Below are positions 26,209 through 36,062 of a DNA stretch of 64,000 nt, piece after piece (position 1 is the stretch's first letter; each line of letters begins with the position of its first letter). Under the pieces are notes generated by a model that saw nothing but the letters and a program-made list of their open reading frames with translations, ran no database searches and was not told the DNA's origin. The DNA comes from Ignisphaera sp. GTDB lineage: Archaea > Thermoproteota > Thermoprotei_A > Sulfolobales > Ignisphaeraceae. Location: contig JAVYNU010000001.1 of assembly GCA_038735125.1 (NCBI GenBank), forward strand, positions 279,662 through 343,661. Direction: 5' to 3'. The translations under genes were made by a program, and so were the position numbers.

Positions 26209-27156
26209 TCAAAGTTCTTCAATCATGATGGGCACCTCCAACTTGATTGCTGATCTTCCTCTATACAACTCCAATTCTACATAGCCTTTGCCGATACTCT
26301 CTTCTATCGCAACCCTAAGATCCTTTACACTCTTTACATTTTTCCCATTTGCTTTCACTATTACATCACCTTCTCTTATTCTTGCTCTATAAGCAGGTGA
26401 CCCGGGGACTACACGTACAACCACAACACCTTCTGGAACTGGTAGTGATAGAACCGATGCTGTTGTCGGATTTAGTGGCGCTACATAGACTCCTATCCAA
26501 ACTCTGACAGGCCTTCCAAACCTTCTAAGCATCTCTAGAAACCTCCTTACAGAGTTTATGGGGATTGCGAATCCTATTCCCTGGGCATATGGTATTATAG
26601 CTGTTGTCACACCTATAGCTTGTCCCTCAACATTTATCAAAGGCCCTCCACTGTTGCCAGGATTTATTGCTGCATCAGTTTGTATAAGATCCTCTAGTAT
26701 TATGTCCTCGCCAACAATTGTTCTTCCAGTAGCACTAACAACCCCCAGAGTTACTGATGGCCCTGGGAGGCCAAGTGGAGAACCTATTGCTAGTACAAGC
26801 TCGCCAACCTTAACAGTATCTGAGTCCCCCAGTTCAATTGGTTTAACACTTCTATGCACTCTTAGCAATGCTAGGTCTCTTTGGGGGTCCACTGCTAATA
26901 CTGTGGCCTCTTCTGATGACCCATCATGGTATAGCACATTAACGCTTGAAGCATTTCTAACAACATGCGCATTTGTAATAATGTATCCAGGCTCTATGGC
27001 AAATCCTGACCCAAAGCCTGTGAATGGTCTATAACCAAACAAGGTAAAGAGATGCGGTATCTCAGTTATTATTGTTACAACAGACTCTCTAATATCCTCT
27101 ATCAGTTTAGATATATCTGAGCTGATTCTAGCTAAATAAGACGTCGGTAACCCCAT
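26209..27156 (-). CDS. HtrA/DegP-like serine protease with PDZ domain
   Basis: 315 residues with the full trypsin-like triad: His in GYIITNAHVVRNA, Asp in PQRDLALLRVH, Ser in NPGNSGGPLIN. One PDZ domain follows from about residue 220 (VPEGVVVVRVVPGSPAYRA, IREGDVIVKANGKNV). No obvious signal peptide is present. This class degrades misfolded proteins. It is the last of three genes in order FBP aldolase/phosphatase, triosephosphate isomerase, protease with short gaps, so it may be co-transcribed with gluconeogenic genes. Confidence 0.92.
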   Translation of the reverse strand: MGLPTSYLARISSDISKLIEDIRESVVTIITEIPHLFTLFGYRPFTGFGSGFAIEPGYIITNAHVVRNASSVNVLYHDGSSEEATVLAVDPQRDLALLRVHRSVKPIELGDSDTVKVGELVLAIGSPLGLPGPSVTLGVVSATGRTIVGEDIILEDLIQTDAAINPGNSGGPLINVEGQAIGVTTAIIPYAQGIGFAIPINSVRRFLEMLRRFGRPVRVWIGVYVAPLNPTTASVLSLPVPEGVVVVRVVPGSPAYRARIREGDVIVKANGKNVKSVKDLRVAIEESIGKGYVELELYRGRSAIKLEVPIMIEEL

Positions 27157-27174
27157 AACAATATTTAGAAAAAG

Positions 27175-27891
27175 TTATTTTTTAAAAGTTTTTGCGGCAG
27201 CCGCAACCATATCATTTATTACTTTTTCAGGATTTGGAGCCTTCATTATTGCAGAGGCTACCAATACGCCTGCTGTTCCAAGTTTAATCGCAGCTTCAAC
27301 ATCCTCTGCAGTTGATATACCTGCACCAGTAAGGATAATAACATCCTTGTTTACTTCGCGAACCCTCTGCACAGTGTTTGTTATAACCTCTGGCTTTGCC
27401 TTCGAAACAGCTATTCCTGTCCCTATCAATTCTGGCGGCTCAACAGCTAACGCCACAGGCTTTATTGCTGCAACAGCAGCCGCTGCAATTGGTGTGTCAG
27501 CACAGACAAGAGTTTCAAGACCATGTTTCCTTGCAGCCTCAACGATGGCCACAATCTCGTCTAGTCTAATTCTATGCTCGCTGTGATTGATGAGAACGCC
27601 CTTAACATTCATTTCTTTTAGAGCCGCTACAGGCAACCACCCAGTATAAGCACCAAATTCGTATGGATCTGCATGCTGCGCAAAGACTGGTATTGAAACC
27701 TCTGAAGCAATTCTTCTAAGCTCTGTGGCTGGTGGAATAACTATAACCTCTACACCATATTCCTTTGCAGCTTTCTCTGCAGCTTTAGCAATCTCCAATG
27801 CCTTTTGGCCAAAAGCTGTATTGTATGCCTTAAAATTAATTGCTAGTACAGGTGTTCTCAAAGCGTTTCCACCATTTGATTGCGAACCCAA
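27175..27891 (-). CDS. tpiA: Triosephosphate isomerase
   Basis: 238 residues, the short archaeal form. LAINFKAYN holds the substrate Asn/Lys, LINHSEHRIRL the catalytic His, the Glu lies in PPELIGTGIAVSKAKPE (loop 6), and AGISTAEDVEAAIKLGTAGVLVASA the phosphate-binding end. It interconverts dihydroxyacetone phosphate and glyceraldehyde 3-phosphate. It lies 42 bp downstream of the bifunctional FBP aldolase/phosphatase, with which it forms a gluconeogenic pair. Confidence 0.97.
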   Translation of the reverse strand: MGSQSNGGNALRTPVLAINFKAYNTAFGQKALEIAKAAEKAAKEYGVEVIVIPPATELRRIASEVSIPVFAQHADPYEFGAYTGWLPVAALKEMNVKGVLINHSEHRIRLDEIVAIVEAARKHGLETLVCADTPIAAAAVAAIKPVALAVEPPELIGTGIAVSKAKPEVITNTVQRVREVNKDVIILTGAGISTAEDVEAAIKLGTAGVLVASAIMKAPNPEKVINDMVAAAAKTFKK

Positions 27892-27933
27892 AGCGATTGG
27901 GGTAGATTAAAAAAGTAATTCATTATTATGTTT

Positions 27934-29112
27934 TTATTCGTGGAGCAGCTCGGTCTTGACCTTTGGTCCTTTGACTTCGTATAGTTTCGACTCTACAAAT
28001 CTGTTCTGGAGCTTCTGCAGAACAGCAGGTAGTGTTGTGTACTCCATTTCTTCTGGCCCTAGCCTGTGTGGCATGAATGGTCCGTGTCTTCTCATATAAT
28101 CTGCTATTACTTGTGCCGTTCTCCTCGCCTCATCGAATGCAGGATCGTCGAATAGATCGGCTGGGCCTATCAGACGACCGTTCTTAACCTGGAATCCTAG
28201 TGCAACTACTCTTGGTGGTCCATCGAATCTTGTGCACCTAGCATTTCTTTGGGATACTGGCATTAGCGGCCCGAAGTGACTTCCTCTCATCCACCCAGCT
28301 ACTAGGTGTGGGAATGCGAAAGGCTCTAGAACCTCGCCAACTGCTGGGAAGCCTGACTGGGCTCTTACAATCGCAACTGGATCATCTTTTCCTACATATT
28401 GTCCGGCAATCAGGTTTAGTCTCTCAACAGCTACAACAGCTGCAATCTCATTATCTGATTTTCTATAGACTCTTCTAACAACAAATCTCCCTGGGGTGCC
28501 TATCAATGCTAGTAAATCATACATTTCTTCAGGAGAATTCATTATAACGTATTTCCCAGCCATAACATCGTATACTTCAAATTTGAAGCCATCATGAAGT
28601 TTCGGATCTATTACAAGACCTGCTGTTGTAAATGGATCTGCAAATATTCTGAATAGTGGTAGGTTGAATGCACCTGGCTCTGTCTTGTCAGCCATGAAGA
28701 TAACTATGGGTTCTGCAGGCCTCTCAACAAACTCCATCTCAGCTGCAGCAGGACCCAAACCTCTTACATTGCCTGAGAAAGCATCTGTTAACAGGTCTTG
28801 GCCTGCAGCATATAGCCCAAGTTCTTTAGCCACTTTTGCCGCTTCTTTAAAAGCGTTCCATGCTGTTTCATGGATCTCGGAAGCGTCAACACCTTTTCTA
28901 TGAGACATTATCAACTCTAGGTCGTCGCCTACATGAGTTACGTAGTAATCAATTAATATGCCTTTGCTCTTTGCCTCGGCAAGAACCTTTGCAGCTGCCG
29001 CCATTGTATCAGGGTGAACCACGTGGTGGCCTGCCAACGATCCTATATCTGCCTTTATTACCGATATCGTTGTTTTCTGTTTTTCACTCAACTTATGCCC
29101 ACCATAACTCAT
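27934..29112 (-). CDS. fbp: Fructose-1,6-bisphosphate aldolase/phosphatase (type V)
   Basis: 392 residues. TISVIKADIGSLAGHHVVHP, THVGDDLELIMSH and FAFPHLVAGWMRGSHFGPLMPV are hallmarks of the archaeal bifunctional enzyme that condenses triose phosphates and dephosphorylates the product to fructose 6-phosphate. Asp-rich motifs for Mg2+ (DIGS, GDD) and the Schiff-base Lys region (FDGPPRVVALGFQ) are present. It defines anabolic sugar metabolism in deep-branching thermophiles. It is followed directly by tpiA. Confidence 0.97.
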   Translation of the reverse strand: MSYGGHKLSEKQKTTISVIKADIGSLAGHHVVHPDTMAAAAKVLAEAKSKGILIDYYVTHVGDDLELIMSHRKGVDASEIHETAWNAFKEAAKVAKELGLYAAGQDLLTDAFSGNVRGLGPAAAEMEFVERPAEPIVIFMADKTEPGAFNLPLFRIFADPFTTAGLVIDPKLHDGFKFEVYDVMAGKYVIMNSPEEMYDLLALIGTPGRFVVRRVYRKSDNEIAAVVAVERLNLIAGQYVGKDDPVAIVRAQSGFPAVGEVLEPFAFPHLVAGWMRGSHFGPLMPVSQRNARCTRFDGPPRVVALGFQVKNGRLIGPADLFDDPAFDEARRTAQVIADYMRRHGPFMPHRLGPEEMEYTTLPAVLQKLQNRFVESKLYEVKGPKVKTELLHE

Positions 29113-29226
29113 GGTTCCAGATAAATATGGTTTTACTCAAATATAAACTTGTTTAACATGTTTTTTATATTTGAGTGAAAACAGTGAACTATGTGATAAT
29201 TAAAATAACCGCATTGCACCATAAAA

Positions 29227-31035
29227 TTATGTTGTGTAGAAATATTGCCCAAGAGCTTTCTGCTCTCTATCTAGGTAACTACCAGGCTTATTAATTCTGG
29301 GTCTACCTGTTTCCGGATCCCTTCTAACAGTTATACCAACTTCCTTTAAGAATGTGTTAAAAGCTCTTGAAACAGCCGATGGTGCCATACCCGAGCCTCT
29401 GACCCCAGGCTCCCCTGTAAAAACCATCAATCTATCAACGGCGTAGTCTATCAAAAGAATATTGTGGTCTATTACAAACACCGGCGCCTTTCTAATCCTT
29501 GCAACTCTTTTAATTGCCCTTGCAACTGATAGCTGATCCTCAACATCTATATGCGAGGAGGGTTCGTCTAGTAAATAAACATCAGCTTCACTTATCAGTG
29601 TTCTTGCTATGTAGAATTTCTGTAACTCACCACCACTTAAGCTCTCAATCTCTTTCTTCAGTATTCTATCCACACCAATTCTTTTAATCACCTCGATATA
29701 TAGCCAGTTGCCTTCTTCAAGTGCATTTTTATTAATCTCTTTCAGACACTCCTCAACTATTACACAATTGCTTTCCTTTCTGCTAAGGTATTGGGGCTTG
29801 TAGCTGATCTTAAGAGCTGGTGATGTGACGTAACCTTTGTCAGGCTCCAATTCGCCGGCTAAGATTCTAATGAAAGTTGTTTTTCCTATTGCATTAGGGC
29901 CTATTATCCCTATAACCTCTCCTTTCTTAACTTTGCCCTCTTCGACAGAAAGCTCGAAACTTCCTAGTTTTTTGTATAAGTGGCTCCAGAAGATTATATC
30001 GCTTTCATCAATTATTGAAATATCCTCTCTTGTGTCATGTAGTCTAAACGTTATTTGCTCATCTCTAATCCTCATGTTCTCAGCCGGGAGAAAACCCTTT
30101 AAATAATAATCTATGCCAGCCTTTGCAGGATAAGTCTTTGAGAAATATCCAAAAACAGCAGGAATTCCATACACAATCACTATGAGATCTGCAACATAAT
30201 CTAAGAACATAATATCATGATCGACAACAAAGATGTAGGAGCCCTTTGGTTTTAACTCTGTTAAAGCCCTAAGCAGATTTATTCGCTCCCTAATATCTAG
30301 AAAAGCCGTTGGTTCATCAAATATATACGCATTAGCATCCCTCTCAAGAGCTATTGCAACCGCAAATTTCTGTAACTCACCACCGCTAAGCGTTTTCACT
30401 TCTTTTGATAACATATTTCCTAGCCTTAGATGATCTACAACATCCTTTAATATTCCTCTTTCATCGAATTTTCGCAACAATTCATATACTGTACCGTGCC
30501 TCACATAGGACTGGATAGCCTCGACATACTGAACCTTGTGCACCACCTTGATCTTTCCACCATACAACTTGCTGAAATAGTCATAGAATTGCGTACCCTT
30601 GAACTTCTCTAAAACACGGTCCTTCGAAGGCTCTCCATTTAATATTCCAAAATTCGGGATTAGAAAACCAGATAAAATTCTCATTGCGGTTGTTTTACCA
30701 GCGCCATTAGGTCCTAACACACCTACAATTTCATTCTCTACAGGTAGTGGTAGACCGTATAAACTAAACGCGTTTGTGCCATATCTATGAACTATTCTTT
30801 CCTCTATTTCAGTTGGTAGATTAACTATGTGTATAGCTTTGAATGGACATTTCCTAACACAAATCCCGCAAGCTATGCACTTGTCCTCATATATTATAGG
30901 CTTTCCTTGTTTTTCGGGACTAAGCTCAATTGCTTTATATGGCCTCGTTTTATTGATAGGGCAAAAGCGTATACAGGGAATACCACACTTATTTGGCTGA
31001 CACAATTCATAATCTATTGTAGCAATTCTCTTCAC
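29227..31035 (-). CDS. ABCE1/Rli1 ribosome recycling ATPase
   Basis: 602 residues. The N-terminal Fe-S domain has CQPNKCGIPCIRFCP and CIACGICVRKCP, binding two [4Fe-4S] clusters. Two ABC domains follow, with Walker A GPNGAGKTT and GPNAIGKTT, signature LSGGELQ in both, and Walker B regions followed by DEPTAFLD and DEPSSHID. It splits ribosomes after termination with aRF1/Pelota. It lies 83 bp after the Glu/Trp microprotein gene and downstream of Cgi121 on the same strand. Confidence 0.97.
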   Translation of the reverse strand: MKRIATIDYELCQPNKCGIPCIRFCPINKTRPYKAIELSPEKQGKPIIYEDKCIACGICVRKCPFKAIHIVNLPTEIEERIVHRYGTNAFSLYGLPLPVENEIVGVLGPNGAGKTTAMRILSGFLIPNFGILNGEPSKDRVLEKFKGTQFYDYFSKLYGGKIKVVHKVQYVEAIQSYVRHGTVYELLRKFDERGILKDVVDHLRLGNMLSKEVKTLSGGELQKFAVAIALERDANAYIFDEPTAFLDIRERINLLRALTELKPKGSYIFVVDHDIMFLDYVADLIVIVYGIPAVFGYFSKTYPAKAGIDYYLKGFLPAENMRIRDEQITFRLHDTREDISIIDESDIIFWSHLYKKLGSFELSVEEGKVKKGEVIGIIGPNAIGKTTFIRILAGELEPDKGYVTSPALKISYKPQYLSRKESNCVIVEECLKEINKNALEEGNWLYIEVIKRIGVDRILKKEIESLSGGELQKFYIARTLISEADVYLLDEPSSHIDVEDQLSVARAIKRVARIRKAPVFVIDHNILLIDYAVDRLMVFTGEPGVRGSGMAPSAVSRAFNTFLKEVGITVRRDPETGRPRINKPGSYLDREQKALGQYFYTT

Positions 31036-31118
31036 TGTATTTCACCTTTTTAAAAAATACAATTATTTTGTTAAATTTCATTGTTTTATGCACTTACGTT
31101 TTTAACTATTCTAATCTA

Positions 31119-31199
31119 CTACCACTCTTCCTCTTCCCACTCTTCCTCTTCTTCCCACCATTCTTCCTCTTCTTCTTCCCATTCCTCTTCGAACATCAT
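31119..31199 (-). CDS. 26-residue Glu/Trp-rich microprotein
   Basis: From ATG 31199 the frame encodes 26 residues: MMF and then only Glu and Trp (17 Glu, 6 Trp, e.g. EEEWEEEEEEWWEEEEEWEE), ending in Trp and TAG at 31119-31121. A GAGGTG ribosome-binding motif stands 8 nt before the ATG, the arrangement seen at other starts in the window, which argues for translation. It lies between Cgi121 and ABCE1 on the same strand. Regular Trp spacing in a polyglutamate chain suggests binding to a basic partner, but I know of no family. It could instead be a low-complexity accident. Confidence 0.6.
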   Translation of the reverse strand: MMFEEEWEEEEEEWWEEEEEWEEEEW

Positions 31200-31283
31200 G
31201 ACGCAAACACCTCAAGCATTCATAGGATAGTGAGTATATAAAAGCATTTCTCTAACATTTGTCTCAACCGCATCAATTCAAAC

Positions 31284-31853
31284 CTATAATATAAAAACAT
31301 CTGAAGTGCCGGAAACTCCTAGCAACATTAACTCGTTGCAGATATTGTTATTACTCCAGTAGTTAAACAGATAACTTGTTATAGAACAGCATTTCTCGGT
31401 AAGAGTTTCATTCTTTGCATTCTCCGCAACAATAGGGTGAGCAGCAATGCATCCTAATGCCTCAATTTTGCGCAACACATCTTCTCTCATTTTCATTATA
31501 ACTGTGCTCTCCAATGTTTTAACATTTACATGTACTAGCGTTACGTAGTGGGCTTGGTTTTTACATAAATTTTCATTTAACAGCTTTATCACTGTTTTTA
31601 TTTGCCTATTCCCCACAAGTCTGATAAGAGTCTCTATATCCTGTCTTTTTGCAATATTCTCTTCGTGCTCAAACGCCTTCATAGCCTTTGCAAACGCTAT
31701 TATAATACTTTCTATGGGGAAGCAACAATTTTTAATTGAGATACATTCGAAACTTTTCTCATCAAAGTATTTCTTCAATATTTCACATAAGCCGTCACAC
31801 GGATTCTCATGCAGTATCGCAAAGTACAATTTGTTGCAGCACCTACCCCCCAT
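31284..31853 (-). CDS. KEOPS complex subunit Cgi121
   Basis: 189 residues. IESIIIAFAKAMKAFEHEENIAK, DIETLIRLVGNRQIKTVIKLL is the conserved core of Cgi121/TPRKB, the KEOPS subunit that binds tRNA and positions it for t6A37 synthesis by Kae1. The following beta strands and the C-terminal segment agree with the family length. Its ATG overlaps the last codons of the MoaD-like gene, so the two are translationally coupled. Confidence 0.82.
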   Translation of the reverse strand: MGGRCCNKLYFAILHENPCDGLCEILKKYFDEKSFECISIKNCCFPIESIIIAFAKAMKAFEHEENIAKRQDIETLIRLVGNRQIKTVIKLLNENLCKNQAHYVTLVHVNVKTLESTVIMKMREDVLRKIEALGCIAAHPIVAENAKNETLTEKCCSITSYLFNYWSNNNICNELMLLGVSGTSDVFIL

Positions 31854-32091
31854 GGGTTATGGGAATGAAAACAATTTCATCAGAGTCCTCAACTTCAACA
31901 TCTTTATATGGATCACCAAAGACTCTAATATCAATTCCATTAATCAGAACAAGAAACTCTCCTTCATTAACATGTCCTTCAGGATTTAAAAGTCTATTTA
32001 AATTAGGATACGCATCTAATACTAATTGAAAGAATTTCCTCAATTCCACTTTATCATTGAGTTTAAATTCTACTGTTGAAGCCCCCACCAT
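31843..32091 (-). CDS. MoaD/ThiS/SAMP-like ubiquitin-fold sulfur carrier
   Basis: 82 residues with beta-grasp spacing: VEFKLNDKVELRKFF, LLNPEGHVNEGEFLVLINGI, VEVEDSDEIVFIPITHGG. The C-terminal Gly-Gly is required for adenylation and thiocarboxylate or isopeptide formation. Candidate roles are molybdopterin synthesis, protein tagging, or sulfur donation to tRNA thiolases such as the TtuA-like protein at 55646. No E1-like gene is seen in the window. Confidence 0.88.
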   Translation of the reverse strand: MVGASTVEFKLNDKVELRKFFQLVLDAYPNLNRLLNPEGHVNEGEFLVLINGIDIRVFGDPYKDVEVEDSDEIVFIPITHGG

Positions 32092-32163
32092 ATTCTTTAT
32101 ATGGCCAACAAAAACTAATTTTGTTATCTCGAATTCACCCTTAAAGACACTTTACAATTACTT

Positions 32164-32385
32164 TTATGAAGGAGATTCTTGGGCTTGTTCTTGCCTGCGT
32201 TTTTCCACCTTTATCAGGTGTGTTATATAGCCTGCAATTTGGTTCCTAAGCTTTTTAGAAGAGGTGTTAACCAATTTCTTTACTACCTCTTTATTGTGTT
32301 GGAAATCCTCTCCAAATTCGTTGCTGTACTGTTGAAGTAGTTTACGAGCTGTTCTCTTAATTACGCTGATTCTAACCTTTCCCAT
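32164..32385 (-). CDS. rps17e: Small-subunit ribosomal protein eS17
   Basis: 73 residues. GKVRISVIKRTARKLLQQY and FGEDFQHNKEVVKKL, then SKKLRNQIAGYITHLIK are the conserved eS17 sequence. The protein is of normal archaeal length with a short basic/polar tail. It is first in the minus-strand run eS17, MoaD-like, Cgi121, microprotein, ABCE1, and divergent from the thermosome gene. Confidence 0.97.
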   Translation of the reverse strand: MGKVRISVIKRTARKLLQQYSNEFGEDFQHNKEVVKKLVNTSSKKLRNQIAGYITHLIKVEKRRQEQAQESPS

Positions 32386-32525
32386 TAAGGATACCTTTGA
32401 GACTTTCTTCTGGCTAGTGATAACAGATTTTACACAATCTTTTAAGTCTTAGTATTCATGAAACTCATGGTTTCCAGACTTTGATGTTTTCTTGGCTTCA
32501 GATCTGTGAGATGACAGCATAAAAG

Positions 32526-32533
32526 CTTATATA
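32526..32533 (+). promoter_or_regulatory. TATA box of the thermosome gene
   Basis: CTTATATA, preceded by an A-run (BRE-like), lies about 50 bp before the ATG at 32580; transcription should start near 32557. GAGGTG at about 32569 is the ribosome-binding site, so this transcript has a leader. Confidence 0.65.
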
Positions 32534-32579
32534 GAACCTCTTTTATACACTAACCATAGCTCTCATAGAGGTGTGATTC

Positions 32580-34241
32580 ATGGCGACAGCCCAACCTGTA
32601 TACGAACCTACTGGAATACCAGTCATTATATTAAAGGAAGGAACTTCGCGTAGTGCTGGAAAAGATGCTCTAAGAGCTAACATGATGGCTGCTCTAACAA
32701 TATCTGAAATGCTAAAGACAACCTATGGACCTAAGGGCATGGATAAGATGCTTGTAGATGCACTAGGTGATGTAACCATAACAAATGATGGAGCAACAAT
32801 ACTAGACAAAATGGATGTTCAACACCCTGCAGCTAAAATGCTTGTCCAAATAGCTAAGGGACAAGATGAAGAAGCTGGTGATGGTACTAAAACGGCCGTG
32901 ATATTCGCAGGAGAGTTATTGAGAAGGGCTGAGGAGTTACTAGACAAGGGATTGCATCCAACCACAATAGTGTCTGGCTACAAAAGGGCCTTGGACTATG
33001 CCATACAAATCGCACAAAACATTGCCGAGTCCGTCAACGTAGAATCTGCTGATGCTGACGAGATTCTAAGAAAAGTAGCACTATCTGCATTGACTAGCAA
33101 AGCAGTACACGGTGCTAGAGAGCATATCGCAGATCTTGTTGTAAAAGCTGTTAAGCAAGTTGCTGAAAAGAGAGCAGATAGATGGTATGTTGATTTAGAC
33201 AATATTCAAATAATAAAGAAGAAAGGTGCTGGACTAATAGACAGTATGCTTGTTTATGGTGTTGTTTTGGATAAGGAGGTTGTCCACCCTGCTATGCCTA
33301 GGAGGGTTGAGAATGCTAAGATTGCTTTGCTTGATGCACCACTAGAGATAGAAAAACCAGAAATTGATGCGGAAATAAGAATTAGCGATCCACTGCAAAT
33401 GAGGAAATTCTTAGAAGAAAAAGAGAATATTCTAAGAGATATGGTTGAGAAGATTTCTGCTGTTGGTGCTAATGTTGTTATTTGTCAGAAGGGTATTGAT
33501 GATGTTGCTCAGCATTATCTGGCTAAGAAGGGTATTATGGCTGTTAGAAGGGTTAAGAGAAGTGACATGGAGAAACTGGAGAGGGCAACTGGCGGAAGAA
33601 TTGTAAGCAATATCGAGGACTTGACAGAAAAGGATCTTGGAGTATGTGCTGTTGTAGAAGAGAGAAAGGTTGGCGAAGACAAAATGGTATTTGTTGAAAA
33701 CTGTAAGAACCCAAGAGCAGTTTCAATAGTTCTTAGAGCAGGCCTAGAAAGATTGGTTGACGAGGCAGAGAGAAGCGTTAGAGATGCTTTAAGCGCAGTT
33801 GCAGATGTATATAGAGTTCCAAAGGTGGTTTATGGAGCAGGCGCATTTGAAATAGAATTAGCTAAATATGTCAGAGACTATGCCAATAAGGTAGGTGGTA
33901 AGGAGGGTCTAGCTGTAGAGGCGTTTGCAAGAGCATTGGAAGGCGTAGTAGAGACTCTTATAACAAACGCTGGTCTAGACCCTGTTGACATGTTAATGAG
34001 GTTGAGAGCCGAGCACATGAAAGCTGATGGCAAGTGGATAGGTGTTGATGTCTTCACAGGAAAGCTCGTTGATGCTAGGTCGCTAGGTGTTATTGAACCT
34101 CTGCTCGTAAAAATATCAGCTCTAAAAGCTGGTACAGAAGCTGCTACACTAATACTCAGAATAGATGATGTTATAGCCGCTGCTAGGAGAAAAGAAGAGG
34201 AGAAGAAGGGAGAAGGAGAGAAGAAAGAAGAGGAGAAGTAA
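32580..34241 (+). CDS. Thermosome subunit (group II chaperonin)
   Basis: 553 residues. Conserved ATPase segments include [43 protein letters not shown] and the late Asp in GLDPVDMLM. The apical domain with helical lid lies around residues 215-365. The C-terminus is a charged Lys/Glu tail. Group II chaperonins fold proteins in double rings, in crenarchaea usually from two or three paralogous subunits; which one this is cannot be told by eye. The gene is convergent with and nearly abuts the HerA-like gene. Confidence 0.97.
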   Translation: MATAQPVYEPTGIPVIILKEGTSRSAGKDALRANMMAALTISEMLKTTYGPKGMDKMLVDALGDVTITNDGATILDKMDVQHPAAKMLVQIAKGQDEEAGDGTKTAVIFAGELLRRAEELLDKGLHPTTIVSGYKRALDYAIQIAQNIAESVNVESADADEILRKVALSALTSKAVHGAREHIADLVVKAVKQVAEKRADRWYVDLDNIQIIKKKGAGLIDSMLVYGVVLDKEVVHPAMPRRVENAKIALLDAPLEIEKPEIDAEIRISDPLQMRKFLEEKENILRDMVEKISAVGANVVICQKGIDDVAQHYLAKKGIMAVRRVKRSDMEKLERATGGRIVSNIEDLTEKDLGVCAVVEERKVGEDKMVFVENCKNPRAVSIVLRAGLERLVDEAERSVRDALSAVADVYRVPKVVYGAGAFEIELAKYVRDYANKVGGKEGLAVEAFARALEGVVETLITNAGLDPVDMLMRLRAEHMKADGKWIGVDVFTGKLVDARSLGVIEPLLVKISALKAGTEAATLILRIDDVIAAARRKEEEKKGEGEKKEEEK

Positions 34242-34242
34242 A

Positions 34243-35835
34243 CTAATCAGATAACAAACCGATTTTTACCAAAATAGGTTCTGGAAGCTCAGGTACTAAA
34301 ACAAGCGCTTCACCGGGTTGTAGTGAAGGGATTATCTTTTTGTATTCTTTTTTTAGAATAGACAAACCCAATAAAACTTTTATGTCCATTGAAGATTTCA
34401 TTGTATGAATTATCCTCGTGTTTGTGTTTCTTAACACAACTGATGATAATAATGATGGTGATTGTGTAACAACAACAAATCCCATTTCCCATTTTCTAAC
34501 CTCAGCAATGAGATTCGATATAGGATTGTCTTTAGTAAATATGTTATGAGCCTCGTCAACTATCATTAGCAATGGTTTTTCAATCTCATTGTATTGAGCT
34601 TTTAGCGATGCTGTTTTTATTGATATCGATGCTAAGATTTTCTTTACCCTAGTACTAGGTATTTGCGATAAATCAAATATGGTTATTTTACCTTTTCCGA
34701 TGCCTACCTCCTTTAGGTTCCTCCACTTTATATTTAGATAGTCGCTTGATAAAACCTTTAGTTTTCTAATTAGAGCCTCCCTAGATTCAGCAACCCATCT
34801 AGCTGAAACTGAAGTGTTTTGTATAATGTCTACCAGCAAATCAATATCATACATGTTCATCGATTTTCTATTCAATAGAGTCTTCATAGCCTCTTCCAGT
34901 ATGTGAACTTGTGGTGGTGTTAATTCGAGAGCATTTTCGAGTATCTCTATAAATGCTAAAGGTTCATATTCCATGATGCTCCTCAAATTGAGAAACGTGG
35001 GTATTGTTCCTTCAACTGGATTAGAATATTCAATACCTGTGAAATTATTTAGTAGTGAGGAGTATTCGCCGTGCCAATCAATAACAAAGACTAGATAGCC
35101 GTTCCTAGCAGCTTCACGCGCAATAATTGATGCTGTTGTTGATTTTCCGCTTCCAGTTGCCCCAACAATTATTATATGTTTTGCTATATGATCTGTTTTC
35201 AATTTTGCTACTATATTTGTTGAATAGACTAGGCCAAGTTTTATTATACCATCTTCAAATATCTTTGACAGGTATTCATATTTACTAGGCTCTATACTAG
35301 GATAGCCCCATTCAAAAGATAGTGGATGTTCAAGTGGAAGATCGTTTTCCATGTTATTTGAGCTAAATTTCTTTAGGAAGGTGTTTAATAGCCATTTGAA
35401 TGGATTTTCATGCAAATGCCCATCTATGCATTCCTTCAAAATCTTTATTGCATTACTAGGATTTTCAATACTACAATATATACTGTTGTTAGATAAATTT
35501 TCGACTATGGAGCACATTACCTCAGCTTCTCTGCCAACATCCTCTTTTTCGCTAGATAATATCAGTACATGGGTAGAAACCTTAGCCGAATCCAAACAGC
35601 TTAACAATATATATCGCTTATCATACTCTATAACTCTATTAACCAGCGATTCCAGCAGTTTAATTCCAGTGCTTTTTACATGCCCTTGTTCGACAACCTC
35701 ACCCCTGTTAACAAATTTTAATGTTACAACAAGACCATAGATATTTGTGTTAGGATAGAGTCCTATGCGTAGTACCTCCTTATCATATTTTTCAAAGTAA
35801 ATCACAAGATTTTTACGACTCAGTTCCACATCCAA
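34243..35835 (-). CDS. HerA-like DNA translocase/ATPase
   Basis: 530 residues. A HAS-barrel-like N-terminal region leads to the ATPase at about residue 200: IIVGATGSGKSTTASIIAREA (Walker A) with VFVIDWHGEYSSL, and PLLMIVDEAHNIF (Walker B) with VVVTQSPSLLS (sensor region). HerA hexamers work with NurA in DNA end resection; no NurA gene adjoins, so a HerA-family ATPase of other function is also possible. It ends one base from the thermosome stop codon, tail to tail. Confidence 0.85.
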   Translation of the reverse strand: MDVELSRKNLVIYFEKYDKEVLRIGLYPNTNIYGLVVTLKFVNRGEVVEQGHVKSTGIKLLESLVNRVIEYDKRYILLSCLDSAKVSTHVLILSSEKEDVGREAEVMCSIVENLSNNSIYCSIENPSNAIKILKECIDGHLHENPFKWLLNTFLKKFSSNNMENDLPLEHPLSFEWGYPSIEPSKYEYLSKIFEDGIIKLGLVYSTNIVAKLKTDHIAKHIIIVGATGSGKSTTASIIAREAARNGYLVFVIDWHGEYSSLLNNFTGIEYSNPVEGTIPTFLNLRSIMEYEPLAFIEILENALELTPPQVHILEEAMKTLLNRKSMNMYDIDLLVDIIQNTSVSARWVAESREALIRKLKVLSSDYLNIKWRNLKEVGIGKGKITIFDLSQIPSTRVKKILASISIKTASLKAQYNEIEKPLLMIVDEAHNIFTKDNPISNLIAEVRKWEMGFVVVTQSPSLLSSVVLRNTNTRIIHTMKSSMDIKVLLGLSILKKEYKKIIPSLQPGEALVLVPELPEPILVKIGLLSD

Positions 35836-36062
35836 TAAAAGCCCCCAAATTATATAAACACATAAATAAGGTGTTTTTCAAAAATACCTTTCATCTATTA
35901 CCTATAGATCTCGCTAAATCTATAACCCAAGCTACATACTTCGCTTAGGAAAAATCTCTGTACAATGCATGTGGCTACGGTTCTTGTCAGACTTTGGCAG
36001 GTATATAGAAGTCTATCGAGCTTTAGATTGCAAATATTGTTCCTAACTTCAATTTATAAAAC

